A stretch of DNA of 64,000 nt from Serratia marcescens. GTDB lineage: Bacteria > Pseudomonadota > Gammaproteobacteria > Enterobacterales > Enterobacteriaceae. The DNA lies in assembly GCF_001902635.1 (NCBI RefSeq), contig NZ_MJAO01000001.1:248001-312000 (forward strand), given 5' to 3'. Shown piece after piece: positions 1-9,355 of this stretch. The position numbers were made by a program, and so were the translations under genes. The notes under the pieces are model-generated. The model was not told where the DNA came from and searched no databases. It was given only the letters and a program-made list of their open reading frames with translations. The number at the start of each line of letters is the position of its first letter. Within the stretch, counting starts at the first letter, position 1.

Positions 1-574
1 TCGGCAAGGTGATGACAAAGAACACTTTCAGCGGCGGCGCCCCCAGATCCATCGCCGCCTCTTCGATCGAGCGATCCACCTCGCGTAGGCGTGAGCTGAT
101 CACCACCGCCACGTAAGCGGTACAGAAGGTGACGTGCGCCAGCCAGATGGTGAACATGCCGCGCTCCGACGGCCAGCCGAAGGCGTGCCCCATCGCCACA
201 AACAGCAGCAGCAGCGACAGACCGGTGATCACGTCCGGCATCACCAGCGGCGCGGTCAGCATAAATGCGAAGCCGGTCGAGCCGCGAAAGCGGCCGAAGC
301 GAACCATCACCACGGCGGCGATGGCGCCCAATATCACCGCGGCGGTGGCGGCAGCGGCGGCGATGGTCAGGCTCAGCCCCACCGCGCTGATCATCGCCGA
401 ATCGTGGAACAGTTCGGTATACCAGCGCGTGGACCACCCGGCCCACACCGTCACCAGCTTGGAGCTGTTGAAGGAGTAGATCACCAGCATCAGCATCGGC
501 GCGTACAGGAAGGTAAAGCCTATCGTCAGGATGACGATGCGCCACGGTGAACGCACTACCGGCAAGTTGTTCAT
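1..574 (-). CDS. potI: Putrescine ABC transporter permease PotI (3' end cut by window edge)
   Basis: Inner-membrane permease, one of the two membrane subunits of the PotFGHI putrescine importer. About 191 residues from the N-terminus are visible and begin MNNLPVVRSPWR. The first membrane segment (VILTIGFTFLYAPMLMLVIYSFNSS) is followed by the AIAAVVMVRFGRFRG region. The coupling loop that docks on the ATPase (EEAAMDLGAPPLKVFFVITLP) is just reached at the window edge. The ATG overlaps the potH stop as ATGA (571-574), which indicates translational coupling. The C-terminal third lies outside the window. Family and operon order make the call secure. Confidence 0.95.
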   Translation of the reverse strand, partial: MNNLPVVRSPWRIVILTIGFTFLYAPMLMLVIYSFNSSKLVTVWAGWSTRWYTELFHDSAMISAVGLSLTIAAAAATAAVILGAIAAVVMVRFGRFRGSTGFAFMLTAPLVMPDVITGLSLLLLFVAMGHAFGWPSERGMFTIWLAHVTFCTAYVAVVISSRLREVDRSIEEAAMDLGAPPLKVFFVITLP

Positions 575-1533
575 TCCTGCCCCCCCATTTCCTTGTTCTG
601 ATGCTTGTGGAACCACAGGATCGGCACGATCAGCAACAGCAGCATGATCGTGGCGACCGCCGAAGCGACCGGCCAGTCGCGGTTGTTGAAGAACTCCTGC
701 CACAACACCCGGCCGATCATGATGCTGTCCGGCCCGCCGAGCAGCTCTGGGATCACGAACTCCCCCACCGCCGGAATGAACACCAGCATCGAACCGGCAA
801 TGATACCGCCGCGCGTCAGCGGCACGATCACGCTGAAGAAGGTTTTCAGCGGCCGAGCGCCCAGATCCAGCGACGCTTCCACCAGCGAGTAGTCCAGCCG
901 GATCAGCGCCGTGTAGATCGGCAGCACCATAAACGGCAGGTAGGAATAAACGATGCCGATGTACACCGCCAGGTTGGTGTGCAGGATCACCAGCGGCTGA
1001 TCGATCACCCCCAACCACATCAGAAAATTGTTCAGCGTGCCGTTGTTTTTCAGAATGCCCATCCAGGCGTAGACGCGGATCAGAAACGAGGTCCAGGAAG
1101 GCAGGATCACCAGCAGCAGCAGAATGTTGCGGGTCGACGCCTTGCTGTGGGCCACCGCCCAGGCCAGCGGATAGCCGATGATCAGGCAGCACAGCGTCGA
1201 GACCGCCGCCACGCGCAGCGACTGCAGGTAGGCGTCGATATACAGCGGATCGTCGGTCAGCTGCAGGTAGTTGGCGAAGTTGAGCGCGATGTTCAGCTTG
1301 CCGTCCGCCCAGCTCAGCAGCTCGGTGTAGGGCGGCACCGCCAGCGCCAACTCCGCCAGGCTGATCTTGAACACGATCAGGAACGGCAGCATAAACAACA
1401 GCGTCAGCCATAAATACGGCAGCGCGATCACCAGCTTGCGGCCGTGAGCCATCAGCAGGCGGTGGAACAGTGCCTTGAGGGTGCCGGGCGTTTTGGCCGG
1501 CGACTCCGGCGTGCGTTCAGAAAGCAGGGTCAT
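571..1533 (-). CDS. potH: Putrescine ABC transporter permease PotH
   Basis: Inner-membrane permease that pairs with PotI in the putrescine importer. The 320-residue product has a short cytoplasmic N-terminus and about six hydrophobic segments, starting with LVIALPYLWLTLLFMLPFLI. The ABC-permease coupling motif EASLDLGARPLKTFFSVIVP lies near residues 220-240. The length is typical of the family. The gene starts 24 bases after potG ends and overlaps potI by four bases, so potGHI are read as one unit. Confidence 0.96.
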   Translation of the reverse strand: MTLLSERTPESPAKTPGTLKALFHRLLMAHGRKLVIALPYLWLTLLFMLPFLIVFKISLAELALAVPPYTELLSWADGKLNIALNFANYLQLTDDPLYIDAYLQSLRVAAVSTLCCLIIGYPLAWAVAHSKASTRNILLLLVILPSWTSFLIRVYAWMGILKNNGTLNNFLMWLGVIDQPLVILHTNLAVYIGIVYSYLPFMVLPIYTALIRLDYSLVEASLDLGARPLKTFFSVIVPLTRGGIIAGSMLVFIPAVGEFVIPELLGGPDSIMIGRVLWQEFFNNRDWPVASAVATIMLLLLIVPILWFHKHQNKEMGGQE

Positions 1534-1557
1534 ACGGGTTACTCCTCACCGGCTCCA

Positions 1558-2691
1558 CTACACCGTCAACACTACGCAGCTGTCGGTTTCCCAGCACAGA
1601 CGCACTTCATCGCCCCAGGTAGGCATCCCCTTGCGGAAACGGTGGCCGTTTTGCAGTTGGGCGCTGATAATCTGCCCGCTGTGCAGCTTCACGTGGTAGA
1701 TGGACAAGTCACCCAGGTAGGCGATGTGTGCCACTTCCCCCACCGCGAAGTTGCAACCGTCTTCCGGCACCTGTTCGCACAGCAGGATCTTTTCCGGCCG
1801 CAGCGCCACCTGGATCGGCACACCGTCCACCACCGAAGCGTCCGGATCCACCTTGATCGCATGGCGCAGCCCCGGGCTTTGCAGGATCAGTGCGTCGTCG
1901 TGGCGCTCCAGCAGCATGCACTCGAAGACGTTGACCGAACCGATAAATTCGGCGCTGAAACGGCTGTTCGGATGCTCGTAAATCTCTTCCGGCTCGCCGA
2001 TCTGCACGAACTTGCCACGGTTCATGATGGCGATGCGCCCCGCCATGGTCATCGCCTCTTCCTGATCGTGCGTCACCATCACGCAGGTTACGCCGACGCG
2101 CTCAAGAATGTCGGTCACCTCCAGCTGCATGCGGTCGCGCAGCTTCTTGTCCAGCGCGCCCATCGGCTCATCCAGCAGCAACAGCTTCGGCCGCTTGGCC
2201 AGGCTGCGCGCCAGCGCCACCCGCTGCCGCTGGCCGCCGGAAAGCTGGTGCGGCTTGCGCTTGGCGTATTCCTGCATATGCACCAGCGCCAGCATTTCCG
2301 CCACCCGCTCGGCGATTTCCGCCCGCGGCATTTTGTCCTGCTTCAGGCCGAAGGCGATGTTCTGCTCCACCGTCATGTGCGGGAACAGCGCGTACGACTG
2401 AAACATCATGTTGATCGGCCGCTGATACGGCGGCACATGCGACATATCCTGCCCATCGAGCACGATCTGCCCTTCCGTCGGCGGTTCGAAGCCGGCCAAC
2501 ATACGCAGCAAAGTGGACTTGCCGCAGCCGGACGGGCCGAGCAGCGCAAAGATCTCGCCCTTGTAGATGGTGAGGCTGACGTCTTCGACCGCGTTCTGCC
2601 CGTCGAAAGTTTTGGTGAGGTTGCGGATTTCCAGCAGAGGGGTGAAAACCTTCTGCGACTTGGCTTGAGGACGAGGGATGGCGTCGTTCAA
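1558..2691 (-). CDS. potG: Putrescine ABC transporter ATPase PotG
   Basis: Cytoplasmic ATPase that drives putrescine import. The 377-residue protein has Walker [10 protein letters not shown] at about residues 53-61, a Q-loop ([10 protein letters not shown]), the ABC signature [13 protein letters not shown], Walker B LLLLDEP and the switch histidine in MVTHDQEEA. The C-terminal part (roughly 280-377) is a TOBE-type regulatory domain ([10 protein letters not shown]). It is separated from potF by a hairpin-rich gap and sits directly before potH. Confidence 0.97.
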   Translation of the reverse strand: MNDAIPRPQAKSQKVFTPLLEIRNLTKTFDGQNAVEDVSLTIYKGEIFALLGPSGCGKSTLLRMLAGFEPPTEGQIVLDGQDMSHVPPYQRPINMMFQSYALFPHMTVEQNIAFGLKQDKMPRAEIAERVAEMLALVHMQEYAKRKPHQLSGGQRQRVALARSLAKRPKLLLLDEPMGALDKKLRDRMQLEVTDILERVGVTCVMVTHDQEEAMTMAGRIAIMNRGKFVQIGEPEEIYEHPNSRFSAEFIGSVNVFECMLLERHDDALILQSPGLRHAIKVDPDASVVDGVPIQVALRPEKILLCEQVPEDGCNFAVGEVAHIAYLGDLSIYHVKLHSGQIISAQLQNGHRFRKGMPTWGDEVRLCWETDSCVVLTV

Positions 2692-2725
2692 TCGGGGTGC
2701 TCTCCGGCGTAAAGCGGCACAAAAC

Positions 2726-2778
2726 CACGGCGAGCGCCGTGGCCCAAAACGGCAATGCAGGCGGGAGCCCCCGCCTGC
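2726..2778 (-). promoter_or_regulatory. Two hairpins between potF and potG
   Basis: The 122-base gap between potF and potG holds two GC-rich inverted repeats: one at about 2726-2743 (CCACGGCG/GCCGTGG) and one at 2757-2778 (GCAGGCGGG, four-base loop, CCCGCCTGC). Neither is followed by a T-tract, so neither looks like a full terminator. Hairpins at this place in transporter operons commonly protect the upstream mRNA, giving more binding protein than permease. That role is inferred here. Confidence 0.55.
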
Positions 2779-2813
2779 CGGTTTACCGATGACCGGGGGT
2801 TATCCCCCCATCA

Positions 2814-3923
2814 TCACTTCCCGCTTTTAACTTTAGTCCATGCGCGGGTAATGACACGATCCAGCTTCGGCGACTGCACGTTGAGCGTGAACAGCTTGGC
2901 GCGAATGTCGGCCGGCGGATAGACGTTCGGGTTATCGCGCACTTCGGCGTTCACCAGCGGCGTGGAATCCTTCACCGCATTGGCGTAGTAAACGTGATTG
3001 CTGATGTCCGCCATCACGTCCGGCTTCAGCAGGAAGTTCAGGAACTGGTAGGCGGCCTCCTTGTTCTTGGCGTCCGCCGGCATGGCGAACATGTCGAAGT
3101 AGGTCAGCGCTCCCTCTTTCGGGATCGCATAGGCCACGTTCACGCCGTTCTTCGCTTCTTTGGCGCGGTTGGCCGCCTGCATCACGTCGCCGGACCAGCC
3201 GATCGCCACGCAGATGTCGCCGTTTGCCAGATCGTTGATGTACTGGGAAGAGTGGAAATAACGGATATTCGGCCGCAGCTTCAGCAGCAGATCGTTGGCC
3301 GCACCGGTGTAGTCCGCCGCGTTGGTGCTGTTGGGATCTTTGCCCAGATAGTGCAATACGGTGGCGTAGACCTCGCTCGGCGCATCGAGGAAGGAGACGC
3401 CGCAGCTTTTGAGCTTCTCGAGGTTTTCCGGCTTGAAGATCAGATCCCAACTGTTGACCGGCGCGTCTTTGCCCAGCACCGCCTTCACCTTGTCGACGTT
3501 ATAGCCGATGCCGGTAGTCACCATCATGTAAGGAATGCCGTATTTGTTGTCCTTGTCGTTGTGCGCCACCAGCTGCAGCATTTCGGGATCAAGGTTCTTG
3601 TAATTGGGGATCTTGCTCTTGTCGAGCGGCGCGAAGATGCCGGCCTGCGACTGGCGTTCGAGGAAGTTGGATGAAGGGACCACCAAATCGTAACCGGTGC
3701 TGCCCGCCATCAGTTTGCCTTCCAACACTTCGTTGGAGTCAAAGACGTCGTACACCACTTTGATGCCGGTTTCTTTCTGGAATTTGGCCAGGGTATCCGG
3801 CGCGATATAGTCGGACCAGTTATACACGTGCAGCGTTTTCTCTTCGGCTGACGCCGTGACGGACGCAGCCATCAACAGGCCGGCAACCACACCCGATAAC
3901 CACTTTTTGCGTTGGGTGACCAT
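2814..3923 (-). CDS. potF: Putrescine periplasmic binding protein PotF
   Basis: Periplasmic receptor that hands putrescine to PotGHI. The 369-residue protein has a cleavable signal peptide (MVTQRKKWLSGVVAGLLMAA ... ASA, about 26 residues). The mature N-terminus EKTLHVYNWSDYIAPDTLAKF is the hallmark of the PotD/PotF family. Later family blocks are visible, including YGIPYMMVTTGIGYN and GWSGDVMQAANRA. A good ribosome site (GGAGG) precedes the ATG. It is the first gene of potFGHI. Confidence 0.97.
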   Translation of the reverse strand: MVTQRKKWLSGVVAGLLMAASVTASAEEKTLHVYNWSDYIAPDTLAKFQKETGIKVVYDVFDSNEVLEGKLMAGSTGYDLVVPSSNFLERQSQAGIFAPLDKSKIPNYKNLDPEMLQLVAHNDKDNKYGIPYMMVTTGIGYNVDKVKAVLGKDAPVNSWDLIFKPENLEKLKSCGVSFLDAPSEVYATVLHYLGKDPNSTNAADYTGAANDLLLKLRPNIRYFHSSQYINDLANGDICVAIGWSGDVMQAANRAKEAKNGVNVAYAIPKEGALTYFDMFAMPADAKNKEAAYQFLNFLLKPDVMADISNHVYYANAVKDSTPLVNAEVRDNPNVYPPADIRAKLFTLNVQSPKLDRVITRAWTKVKSGK

Positions 3924-4329
3924 CCGTAACTTCCTCCAAAACAGGGTGAATCATAGAATTGAACTTGTATCTGCAGCGATACAAAACCTTTCCTGATTGA
4001 GCGCAATCGTTGCAACCGCGAACTGAATGGCTATGCATATGATTGCATACGCCTTTTTTCACTGCCCTGCTCGCGTGGTCACAAGGTAAATCGCAAGCCC
4101 TTTGCAGAATCAGCAGCATAGCCGCTGCCACCGCAACCCGCCAGCCCCCAGGGTAAAAAACGCCTTTTATCGATTTTTTATGCAGTTTTTCTCTATGTGA
4201 TACGCCATTAATGGCACAAAAGGCGAGAAAGATCGGGCGGCGAAGGCCAAAGTGCAGAATATCTTATTGCGGAGGGGAATAATGGCAGCATGCCGCCGGA
4301 GCAACGGCATGCTTAAGGTATGGCGAGGA
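3924..4329. promoter_or_regulatory. potF upstream region with a perfect inverted repeat
   Basis: No gene is seen in this 406-base gap between ybjN and potF; the start region and promoter of potFGHI must lie here. A perfect 7-bp inverted repeat (TTGTATC, six-base spacer, GATACAA) lies at 3965-3984, 41 bases upstream of the potF ATG, where a regulator could bind or the mRNA leader could fold. I do not recognise it as a known polyamine or nitrogen regulator site. Confidence 0.4.
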
Positions 4330-4809
4330 TCAGTGCAGCATCGGCTGACGCGCGGCGCCAGCGGGGATCTCTTCTTCGTCGCCCATAAACAGCAGATCGT
4401 TCGCTCGCGCCTCGAGGATCACCATCGAGACCTGCTCTTCGCCCTGCTGCATGAAGTGAGTGAACTGCTCGTAGGTGATGCCGACCGCCACGCTCAGCGA
4501 CTGGCAAACGATCAGCTTCGGCAGGTTGTCGTCCTGAATGTCGACAAACGCCTTGATGGTCAGCGAACTGGCGTTGATCTGGCTCAGATCCGCCACCAGC
4601 GGGATCAGCGCGGTCGGCTTCACCTCGGCCAGCGCGGAGAACAGAATGACGTTATCCACCAGATCTATCTTGGCGTCGAACACGCCATCGAAGTTCTGCA
4701 TGTGCGGCAGGTGCAGCGCCTGGCAAGAATCGCACTCAAAGAAAGAAATGCCCGACTGATCCAGCCAGCGCCGCAACAGCGCCAAATCGGGAACAATGAG
4801 TGAATCCAT
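4330..4809 (-). CDS. ybjN: YbjN domain protein
   Basis: Cytoplasmic YbjN-family protein with a type III secretion chaperone-like fold; in enterobacteria it is linked to stress tolerance and to motility and biofilm control, with no known biochemical activity. The chosen ATG gives 159 residues beginning MDSLIVPDLALLRRWLDQ, as in E. coli YbjN. Conserved blocks follow: FFECDSCQALHLPHMQNFDG, DNVILFSALAEVKP and DDNLPKLIVCQSLSV. An in-frame start eight codons upstream (4833) is possible but adds nothing conserved. It keeps its E. coli position between rimK and potF. Confidence 0.93.
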   Translation of the reverse strand: MDSLIVPDLALLRRWLDQSGISFFECDSCQALHLPHMQNFDGVFDAKIDLVDNVILFSALAEVKPTALIPLVADLSQINASSLTIKAFVDIQDDNLPKLIVCQSLSVAVGITYEQFTHFMQQGEEQVSMVILEARANDLLFMGDEEEIPAGAARQPMLH

Positions 4810-4944
4810 AATAACCAGCCTCACAATATTCAAAACGCGAAAAGGCGCATAGCTTACGGAATATTCACCCGAGACGCCACGATCAATGCGGCTTAATTCA
4901 CTAATTAAGATAATGCGCGGCGAGAAAAGCGCGGTTCGGCCGCT

Positions 4945-5847
4945 TTATCCGCCGGATTTCAAGCGAAAGCCCGGCCGGCCCCGCTGCTCGATGTATTCGA
5001 TCATCATGCCGGCGATATCCAGCCCGGTGGTGGTTTCCACCCCTTCCAACCCCGGCGACGCGTTGACCTCCATCACCAGCGGGCCGCGTTCCGCGCGCAG
5101 GATATCCACCCCGGCGACGTCCAGCCCCAGCGTGCTCGCCGCTTTCACCGCGATAGCCCGTTCTCTGCCGGTGATGGTCACTTTGCGGGCGGTGCCGCCA
5201 CGGTGCAGGTTGGAGCGAAACTCGCCGGGCTTCGCCTGACGTTCGATGGCCGCGACCACCCGACCGCCCACCACCAGGCAGCGCACGTCGCACCCTTGCG
5301 CCTCGCGCACGTACTCTTGCACCAGGATATGGGCGTTTAGGCCGCGAAAGGCGTCGATCACGCTTTCCGCCGCCTGGCGGGTTTCCGCCAGCACCACGCC
5401 GATGCCCTGCGTGCCTTCCACCAGCTTGACCACCAGCGGCGCGCCGCCGACCAGCTCGATCAGGTCACCGGTGTCGTCCGGCGAATGGGCGAAACCGGTG
5501 ATCGGCAGATCGATGCCCTGCCGCGCCAGCAGCTGCAGCGAGCGCAGCTTGTCGCGGGCGCGGGTAATGGCCACGGATTCGTTTAACGGGTAACTGCCAA
5601 GAAGCTCGAACTGGCGCAGCACCGCCGTGCCGTAAAAGGTAATGGCGGAACCGATGCGCGGGATCACCGCGTCATAGCGTTCCAGCTGGCGGCCGCGGTA
5701 GTGAATGGTCGGCGCCGCCGGGTTGATGTTCATGTAACAGGAGAGCGGATCGATGATATCGATGCTGTGCCCGCGCTCCTCCGCCGCTTCACGCAGCCGT
5801 TTGCATGAATAGAGCGTTCCGTCGCGAGAAAGAATGGCAATTTTCAC
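4945..5847 (-). CDS. rimK: Ribosomal protein S6--L-glutamate ligase RimK
   Basis: ATP-grasp enzyme that adds glutamate residues to the C-terminus of ribosomal protein S6 and can make poly-glutamate. The 300-residue length matches the family. Visible are the N-terminal pre-ATP domain ([18 protein letters not shown]), the [20 protein letters not shown] block, the lysine-bearing [19 protein letters not shown] loop, [19 protein letters not shown], and the metal-binding end [14 protein letters not shown]. In E. coli nfsA lies just upstream; here only a 55-base gap separates it from ybjC. Confidence 0.97.
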   Translation of the reverse strand: MKIAILSRDGTLYSCKRLREAAEERGHSIDIIDPLSCYMNINPAAPTIHYRGRQLERYDAVIPRIGSAITFYGTAVLRQFELLGSYPLNESVAITRARDKLRSLQLLARQGIDLPITGFAHSPDDTGDLIELVGGAPLVVKLVEGTQGIGVVLAETRQAAESVIDAFRGLNAHILVQEYVREAQGCDVRCLVVGGRVVAAIERQAKPGEFRSNLHRGGTARKVTITGRERAIAVKAASTLGLDVAGVDILRAERGPLVMEVNASPGLEGVETTTGLDIAGMMIEYIEQRGRPGFRLKSGG

Positions 5848-5902
5848 TCGTCACCCCAAAAGGCCAACGCCTGCCCGGCAGGCGGGTTAGCGGCCGCGGC
5901 GC

Positions 5903-6217
5903 TCAGGCGCGCGGATCGCGATCCTGATCATTTTTCGATGCGTCCGCATCTTGCGGCTTGCGGCGATCGTTTTCCGGCGGCAGGCCGCCGCGCATCAGCG
6001 GCCCGAAGCCCTGTACCACGCGCCACACCAGAAACGCCGCCGCCGGCACCATCAGCGCCACGCCGAGGAAAATCATGCCGACCGCCGCCTGCTGCGACGC
6101 CAGCCAGCCCGGCAGCTGCAGGTGGCCGTGAATGCTGAGGTAGGCCAACACCAACATCACGATGCCCAGCCCTTCCAACACCAGCACCGGTCGCGGTAAG
6201 TCACCGAATGAACGCAT
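5903..6217 (-). CDS. ybjC: YbjC family inner-membrane protein (DUF1418)
   Basis: Small membrane protein of unknown function, 104 residues. The N-terminus MRSFGDLPRPVLVLEGLGIV leads into one membrane segment. A second hydrophobic stretch follows (AAVGMIFLGVALMVPAAAFLVW), and the tail is polar (PENDRRKPQDADASKNDQ). This is the layout of E. coli YbjC. It lies divergent to grxA and just upstream of rimK, so it probably leads a ybjC-rimK unit. Confidence 0.88.
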   Translation of the reverse strand: MRSFGDLPRPVLVLEGLGIVMLVLAYLSIHGHLQLPGWLASQQAAVGMIFLGVALMVPAAAFLVWRVVQGFGPLMRGGLPPENDRRKPQDADASKNDQDRDPRA

Positions 6218-6448
6218 ATTTTTCTTCTCCAGAAGGTCTGCTCCCAGTGTAGTGAATTCCCGTCGGCGGCGACAGCCCCGGCAGACTAATTGGTTACATG
6301 AATCAGATTAACAGGTAATTCCTGCTTTTTTTTCACCGCCTCAACGGGCATAGTAGGCGCCATCTGACGCAGGTAATGACGTTTTCGGTGACGGGATGTC
6401 GTTGCAATCGCGAACAATTTATTGAAAATCCAATTTAAGGAGCGTTGC

Positions 6449-6712
6449 ATGTTTGCAGTAATCTTCGGGCGTCCTGGCTGTCCTTATTGTGTCCGCGCTA
6501 AAGAACTGGCGGAAAAACTGACTGAAGAACGCGACGATTTCAACTTCCGTTACGTTGACATCCACGCGGAAGGCATCACCAAAGCCGATCTGGAAAAAAC
6601 CGTCGGCAAGCCGGTAGAAACCGTGCCGCAGATCTTCCTGGATGAGAAGCACATCGGCGGTTGCACCGATTTCGAAGCTTACGCCAAAGAACACCTGAAC
6701 CTGTTCCAGTAA
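6449..6712 (+). CDS. grxA: Glutaredoxin 1
   Basis: Small dithiol redox protein that uses glutathione to reduce disulfides in ribonucleotide reductase and OxyR. The ATG at 6449 gives 87 residues with the CPYC active site at residues 11-14 (FGRPGCPYC), the cis-proline region TVPQIFLDEKHIGG and the GGCTDFEAYAKE helix. A clear ribosome site (TAAGGAG) sits before this ATG. An upstream in-frame TTG at 6422 was not used. A strong terminator follows. Confidence 0.97.
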   Translation: MFAVIFGRPGCPYCVRAKELAEKLTEERDDFNFRYVDIHAEGITKADLEKTVGKPVETVPQIFLDEKHIGGCTDFEAYAKEHLNLFQ

Positions 6713-6725
6713 GCTGGTGAACGAC

Positions 6726-6753
6726 AAAAAAGGCGCTTAACGCGCCTTTTTTT
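6726..6753. terminator. Bidirectional terminator between grxA and ybjM
   Basis: A five-pair stem (GGCGC, loop TTAAC, GCGCC) is flanked by an A-run on the left and a T-run on the right, so it can end transcription of grxA and of the converging ybjM. Its right end touches the ybjM stop codon. Confidence 0.88.
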
Positions 6754-7141
6754 ATTGCCGCTGCCGCCGGTGCAGCTGCTGCAGCGTGTGCAACAGGCCG
6801 AGGGCGAACAGCATCAGCATCGCGCCGAACACGCACCAGAACACCGCGCTGGTGGCATAAGCCAGCTCCTGCCAGAACGAAGAGGACGGCGTCAGCCAGA
6901 AGTGACGGATCAACAGACACAGCGGCAACGCATACAGCGCGCCCAGCAGCGGGCACAGCAGCCGCTTGCGGCTCGACAGATAACTGGCTATCGCACCGGG
7001 GATCACGAACAGCAGCAGACCGGTTTCACCGTGGTGCTCATGATCCGTGCTGCCGAACAGGCCGGTTTGCTGGCCGAGAAACACCAGGCTGAACAACAGA
7101 AAACAGCTGAGAATACCCAGCCAATATCGATAACTCGTCAT
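6752..7141 (-). CDS. ybjM: YbjM family inner-membrane protein
   Basis: Putative inner-membrane protein of unknown function. The ATG at 7141 gives 129 residues beginning MTSYRYWLGILSCFLLF, close to the length of E. coli YbjM. About four hydrophobic segments are visible, with the conserved blocks GLLLFVIPGAIASYLSSRK, SFWQELAY and SAVFWCVFGAMLMLF. It converges on grxA and diverges from ybjL, as in E. coli. The 295 bases between ybjM and ybjL hold no gene. Confidence 0.88.
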   Translation of the reverse strand: MTSYRYWLGILSCFLLFSLVFLGQQTGLFGSTDHEHHGETGLLLFVIPGAIASYLSSRKRLLCPLLGALYALPLCLLIRHFWLTPSSSFWQELAYATSAVFWCVFGAMLMLFALGLLHTLQQLHRRQRQ

Positions 7142-7436
7142 GCGAATTCTCCCCCGCCCAATTACCGCATCAATAGAAATCGGCCCGGTCACCTGCACAG
7201 CGCCGTTGAACCGAATTTTTTCCTTGGTCAAAAGAGAGTTAAATGCGCCCGACGGCGCAGGAAATCAGCTTTCAATGCTGGCTGTCGCCGGTCATAGCGT
7301 CTAGAATGAACGCCGCCGAACGATGGTTCGCTTCGCCTTCCGCTGGTGAGTGATTTATGACGTCGTTTTATGGCTGAATCTATCTCTTATAGTTATCTAT
7401 ATCAAGCACTTACTGGTAAACAATAAGTTATCCTCC

Positions 7437-9125
7437 GTGAACATAAACGTCGCTAGTTTGTTAAACGGTAACTACATTCTGTTACTGTTCGTGGTACTCG
7501 CACTGGGGCTGTGCCTCGGTAAACTCCGTCTGGGCTCCGTCCAACTCGGTAATTCCATTGGCGTTTTGGTGGTTTCGCTGCTGCTCGGCCAGCAACACTT
7601 CGCCATTAACACCGAGGCGCTGAATCTCGGCTTTATGCTGTTTATTTTCTGCGTCGGCGTGGAAGCCGGGCCTAACTTTTTCTCGATTTTCTTCCGCGAC
7701 GGCAAAAATTACCTGATGCTGGCGCTGGTAATGGTCGGCTCGGCGATGGTGATCGCCATCGGCCTCGGCAAGCTGTTCCACTGGGACATCGGCTTGACCG
7801 CCGGCATGCTGGCCGGTTCGATGACCTCGACGCCGGTACTGGTGGGCGCCGGCGACACGCTGCGCAACACCATCGTCAACGGCCCGGCACTGCTGGCGGC
7901 GCAGGATCATCTGAGCCTCGGCTACGCCCTCACCTACCTGATCGGCCTGGTCAGCCTGATCTTCGGCGCGCGCTACCTGCCGAAGCTGCAACACCAGGAC
8001 CTGTCCACCTCCGCCCAGCAGATCGCCCGCGAGCGCGGTCTGGACACCGACAGCCAGCGCAAGGTCTACCTGCCGGTGATCCGCGCCTACCGCGTCGGCC
8101 CCGAGCTGGTGGCCTGGGCAGACGGCAAGAACCTGCGCGAGCTGGGCATCTACCGCCAGACGGGCTGCTATATCGAACGCATTCGCCGCAACGGCATTCT
8201 GGCTAACCCGGACGGTGACGCGGTGCTGCAGGTGGGCGATGAGATTTCGCTGGTCGGCTACCCGGACGCCCACGCGCGGCTGGATCCTAGCTTCCGCAAC
8301 GGCAAAGAAGTGTTCGATCGCGATCTGCTCGACATGCGCATCGTGACCGAAGAGATCGTGGTGAAAAACAGCAACGCGGTGAACAAGCGCCTGAGCCAGC
8401 TGAAGCTGACCGACCACGGCTGTTTCCTCAACCGCGTGATCCGCAGCCAGATCGAAATGCCGATCGACGACAGCATCGTGCTCAACAAGGGCGACGTGCT
8501 GCAGGTCAGCGGCGACGCGCGCCGGGTGAAGAGCGTGGCGGAGAAGATTGGCTTCATCTCGATCCACAGCCAGGTGACCGATCTGCTGGCATTCTGCGCC
8601 TTCTTCATCATCGGCCTGCTGATCGGCCAGATCACCATTCAGTTCAGCAACTTCTCGTTCGGTATCGGCAACGCCGCCGGCCTGCTGATGTCCGGCATCA
8701 TGCTCGGCTTCCTGCGCGCCAACCACCCGACGTTCGGTTACATTCCGCAGGGCGCGCTGAACATGGTGAAAGAATTCGGCCTGATGGTGTTTATGGCCGG
8801 CGTGGGCCTGAGCGCCGGCGCCGGCATCGGCCACAGCCTGGGCGCGGTCGGCGGCCAGATGCTGATCGCCGGGCTTATCGTCAGCCTGGTGCCGGTGATT
8901 ATCTGCTTCCTGTTCGGCGCCTACGTGCTGCGCATGAACCGCGCCCTGCTGTTCGGCGCCATCATGGGCGCCCGCACCTGCGCGCCGGCGATGGAGATCA
9001 TCAGCGACACCGCGCGCAGCAACATCCCGGCGCTGGGCTACGCCGGCACCTACGCCATCGCTAACGTGCTGTTAACGCTGGCGGGGTCACTCATCGTGGT
9101 GCTCTGGCCGGGCATACTCGGCTGA
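7437..9125 (+). CDS. ybjL: YbjL family putative transporter (AspT/YidE type)
   Basis: Putative inner-membrane transporter with two membrane halves flanking two cytoplasmic RCK_C (TrkA-C) domains; the substrate is unknown. The GTG at 7437 gives 562 residues starting [20 protein letters not shown], the E. coli YbjL start, although no clear Shine-Dalgarno is seen. The N-terminal half has repeated membrane segments with [13 protein letters not shown]. The RCK domains span about residues 205-370. The C-terminal half carries the paired motif [14 protein letters not shown]. RybB is encoded just downstream. Confidence 0.93.
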   Translation: MNINVASLLNGNYILLLFVVLALGLCLGKLRLGSVQLGNSIGVLVVSLLLGQQHFAINTEALNLGFMLFIFCVGVEAGPNFFSIFFRDGKNYLMLALVMVGSAMVIAIGLGKLFHWDIGLTAGMLAGSMTSTPVLVGAGDTLRNTIVNGPALLAAQDHLSLGYALTYLIGLVSLIFGARYLPKLQHQDLSTSAQQIARERGLDTDSQRKVYLPVIRAYRVGPELVAWADGKNLRELGIYRQTGCYIERIRRNGILANPDGDAVLQVGDEISLVGYPDAHARLDPSFRNGKEVFDRDLLDMRIVTEEIVVKNSNAVNKRLSQLKLTDHGCFLNRVIRSQIEMPIDDSIVLNKGDVLQVSGDARRVKSVAEKIGFISIHSQVTDLLAFCAFFIIGLLIGQITIQFSNFSFGIGNAAGLLMSGIMLGFLRANHPTFGYIPQGALNMVKEFGLMVFMAGVGLSAGAGIGHSLGAVGGQMLIAGLIVSLVPVIICFLFGAYVLRMNRALLFGAIMGARTCAPAMEIISDTARSNIPALGYAGTYAIANVLLTLAGSLIVVLWPGILG

Positions 9126-9185
9126 TCGATTAGCGAGAGAAATGGATCGGCGATAAAAATATTTTGATTTTTTTGTCGCCGGCCA

Positions 9186-9212
9186 GAACTTTCGTTGGGG
9201 GCCGCAGTCTGA
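9186..9212 (+). promoter_or_regulatory. SigmaE promoter of rybB
   Basis: GAACTT (-35, 9186-9191) and TCTGA (-10, 9208-9212) are separated by 16 bases, the normal sigmaE spacing. The first base of RybB (9219) lies six bases beyond the -10 box. This matches the known sigmaE control of rybB and the envelope-stress response. Confidence 0.88.
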
Positions 9213-9218
9213 ATTAGT

Positions 9219-9297
9219 GCCACTGCTTTTCTTTGATGTCCCCATTTTGTGGAGCCCGATAATCCCGCCTTTTAGGTTCAAGATTATCGGGTTTTTT
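9219..9297 (+). ncRNA. rybB: RybB small regulatory RNA
   Basis: Hfq-dependent small RNA that represses outer-membrane porin mRNAs on envelope stress. The 5' seed GCCACTGCTTTTCTTTGATG is the conserved RybB seed. It is followed by TCCCCATTTTGTGGAGC and then the terminator hairpin CCCGATAAT...ATTATCGGG with six T residues. The stem differs in sequence from my memory of the E. coli gene but its pairing is kept. Position next to ybjL agrees with E. coli. The last bases are the left attachment core of the prophage, which rebuilds the terminator. Confidence 0.93.
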
Positions 9298-9305
9298 GTT
9301 GCCTG
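9286..9305. repeat. attL core
   Basis: The sequence ATCGGGTTTTTTGTTGCCTG occurs here and again at 36468-36487, and the flanks differ on both sides of each copy. It includes the 3' stem and T-run of the RybB terminator, so integration keeps the small RNA functional. Confidence 0.92.
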
Positions 9306-9355
9306 AAATAAAAATCCTTTACTTACAACGCATTAGATTCACCCCGCCCCGTCAT

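Noticed and set aside
547..1413. 288-codon open frame on the plus strand opposite potH
   Set aside because: It is rich in His/Gln/Arg, typical of the antisense of GC-rich membrane genes, and potH is certain on the other strand.
7482..8834. 450-codon open frame opposite ybjL
   Set aside because: Antisense of a well-conserved transporter; no ribosome site and His/Ala/Val-rich composition.
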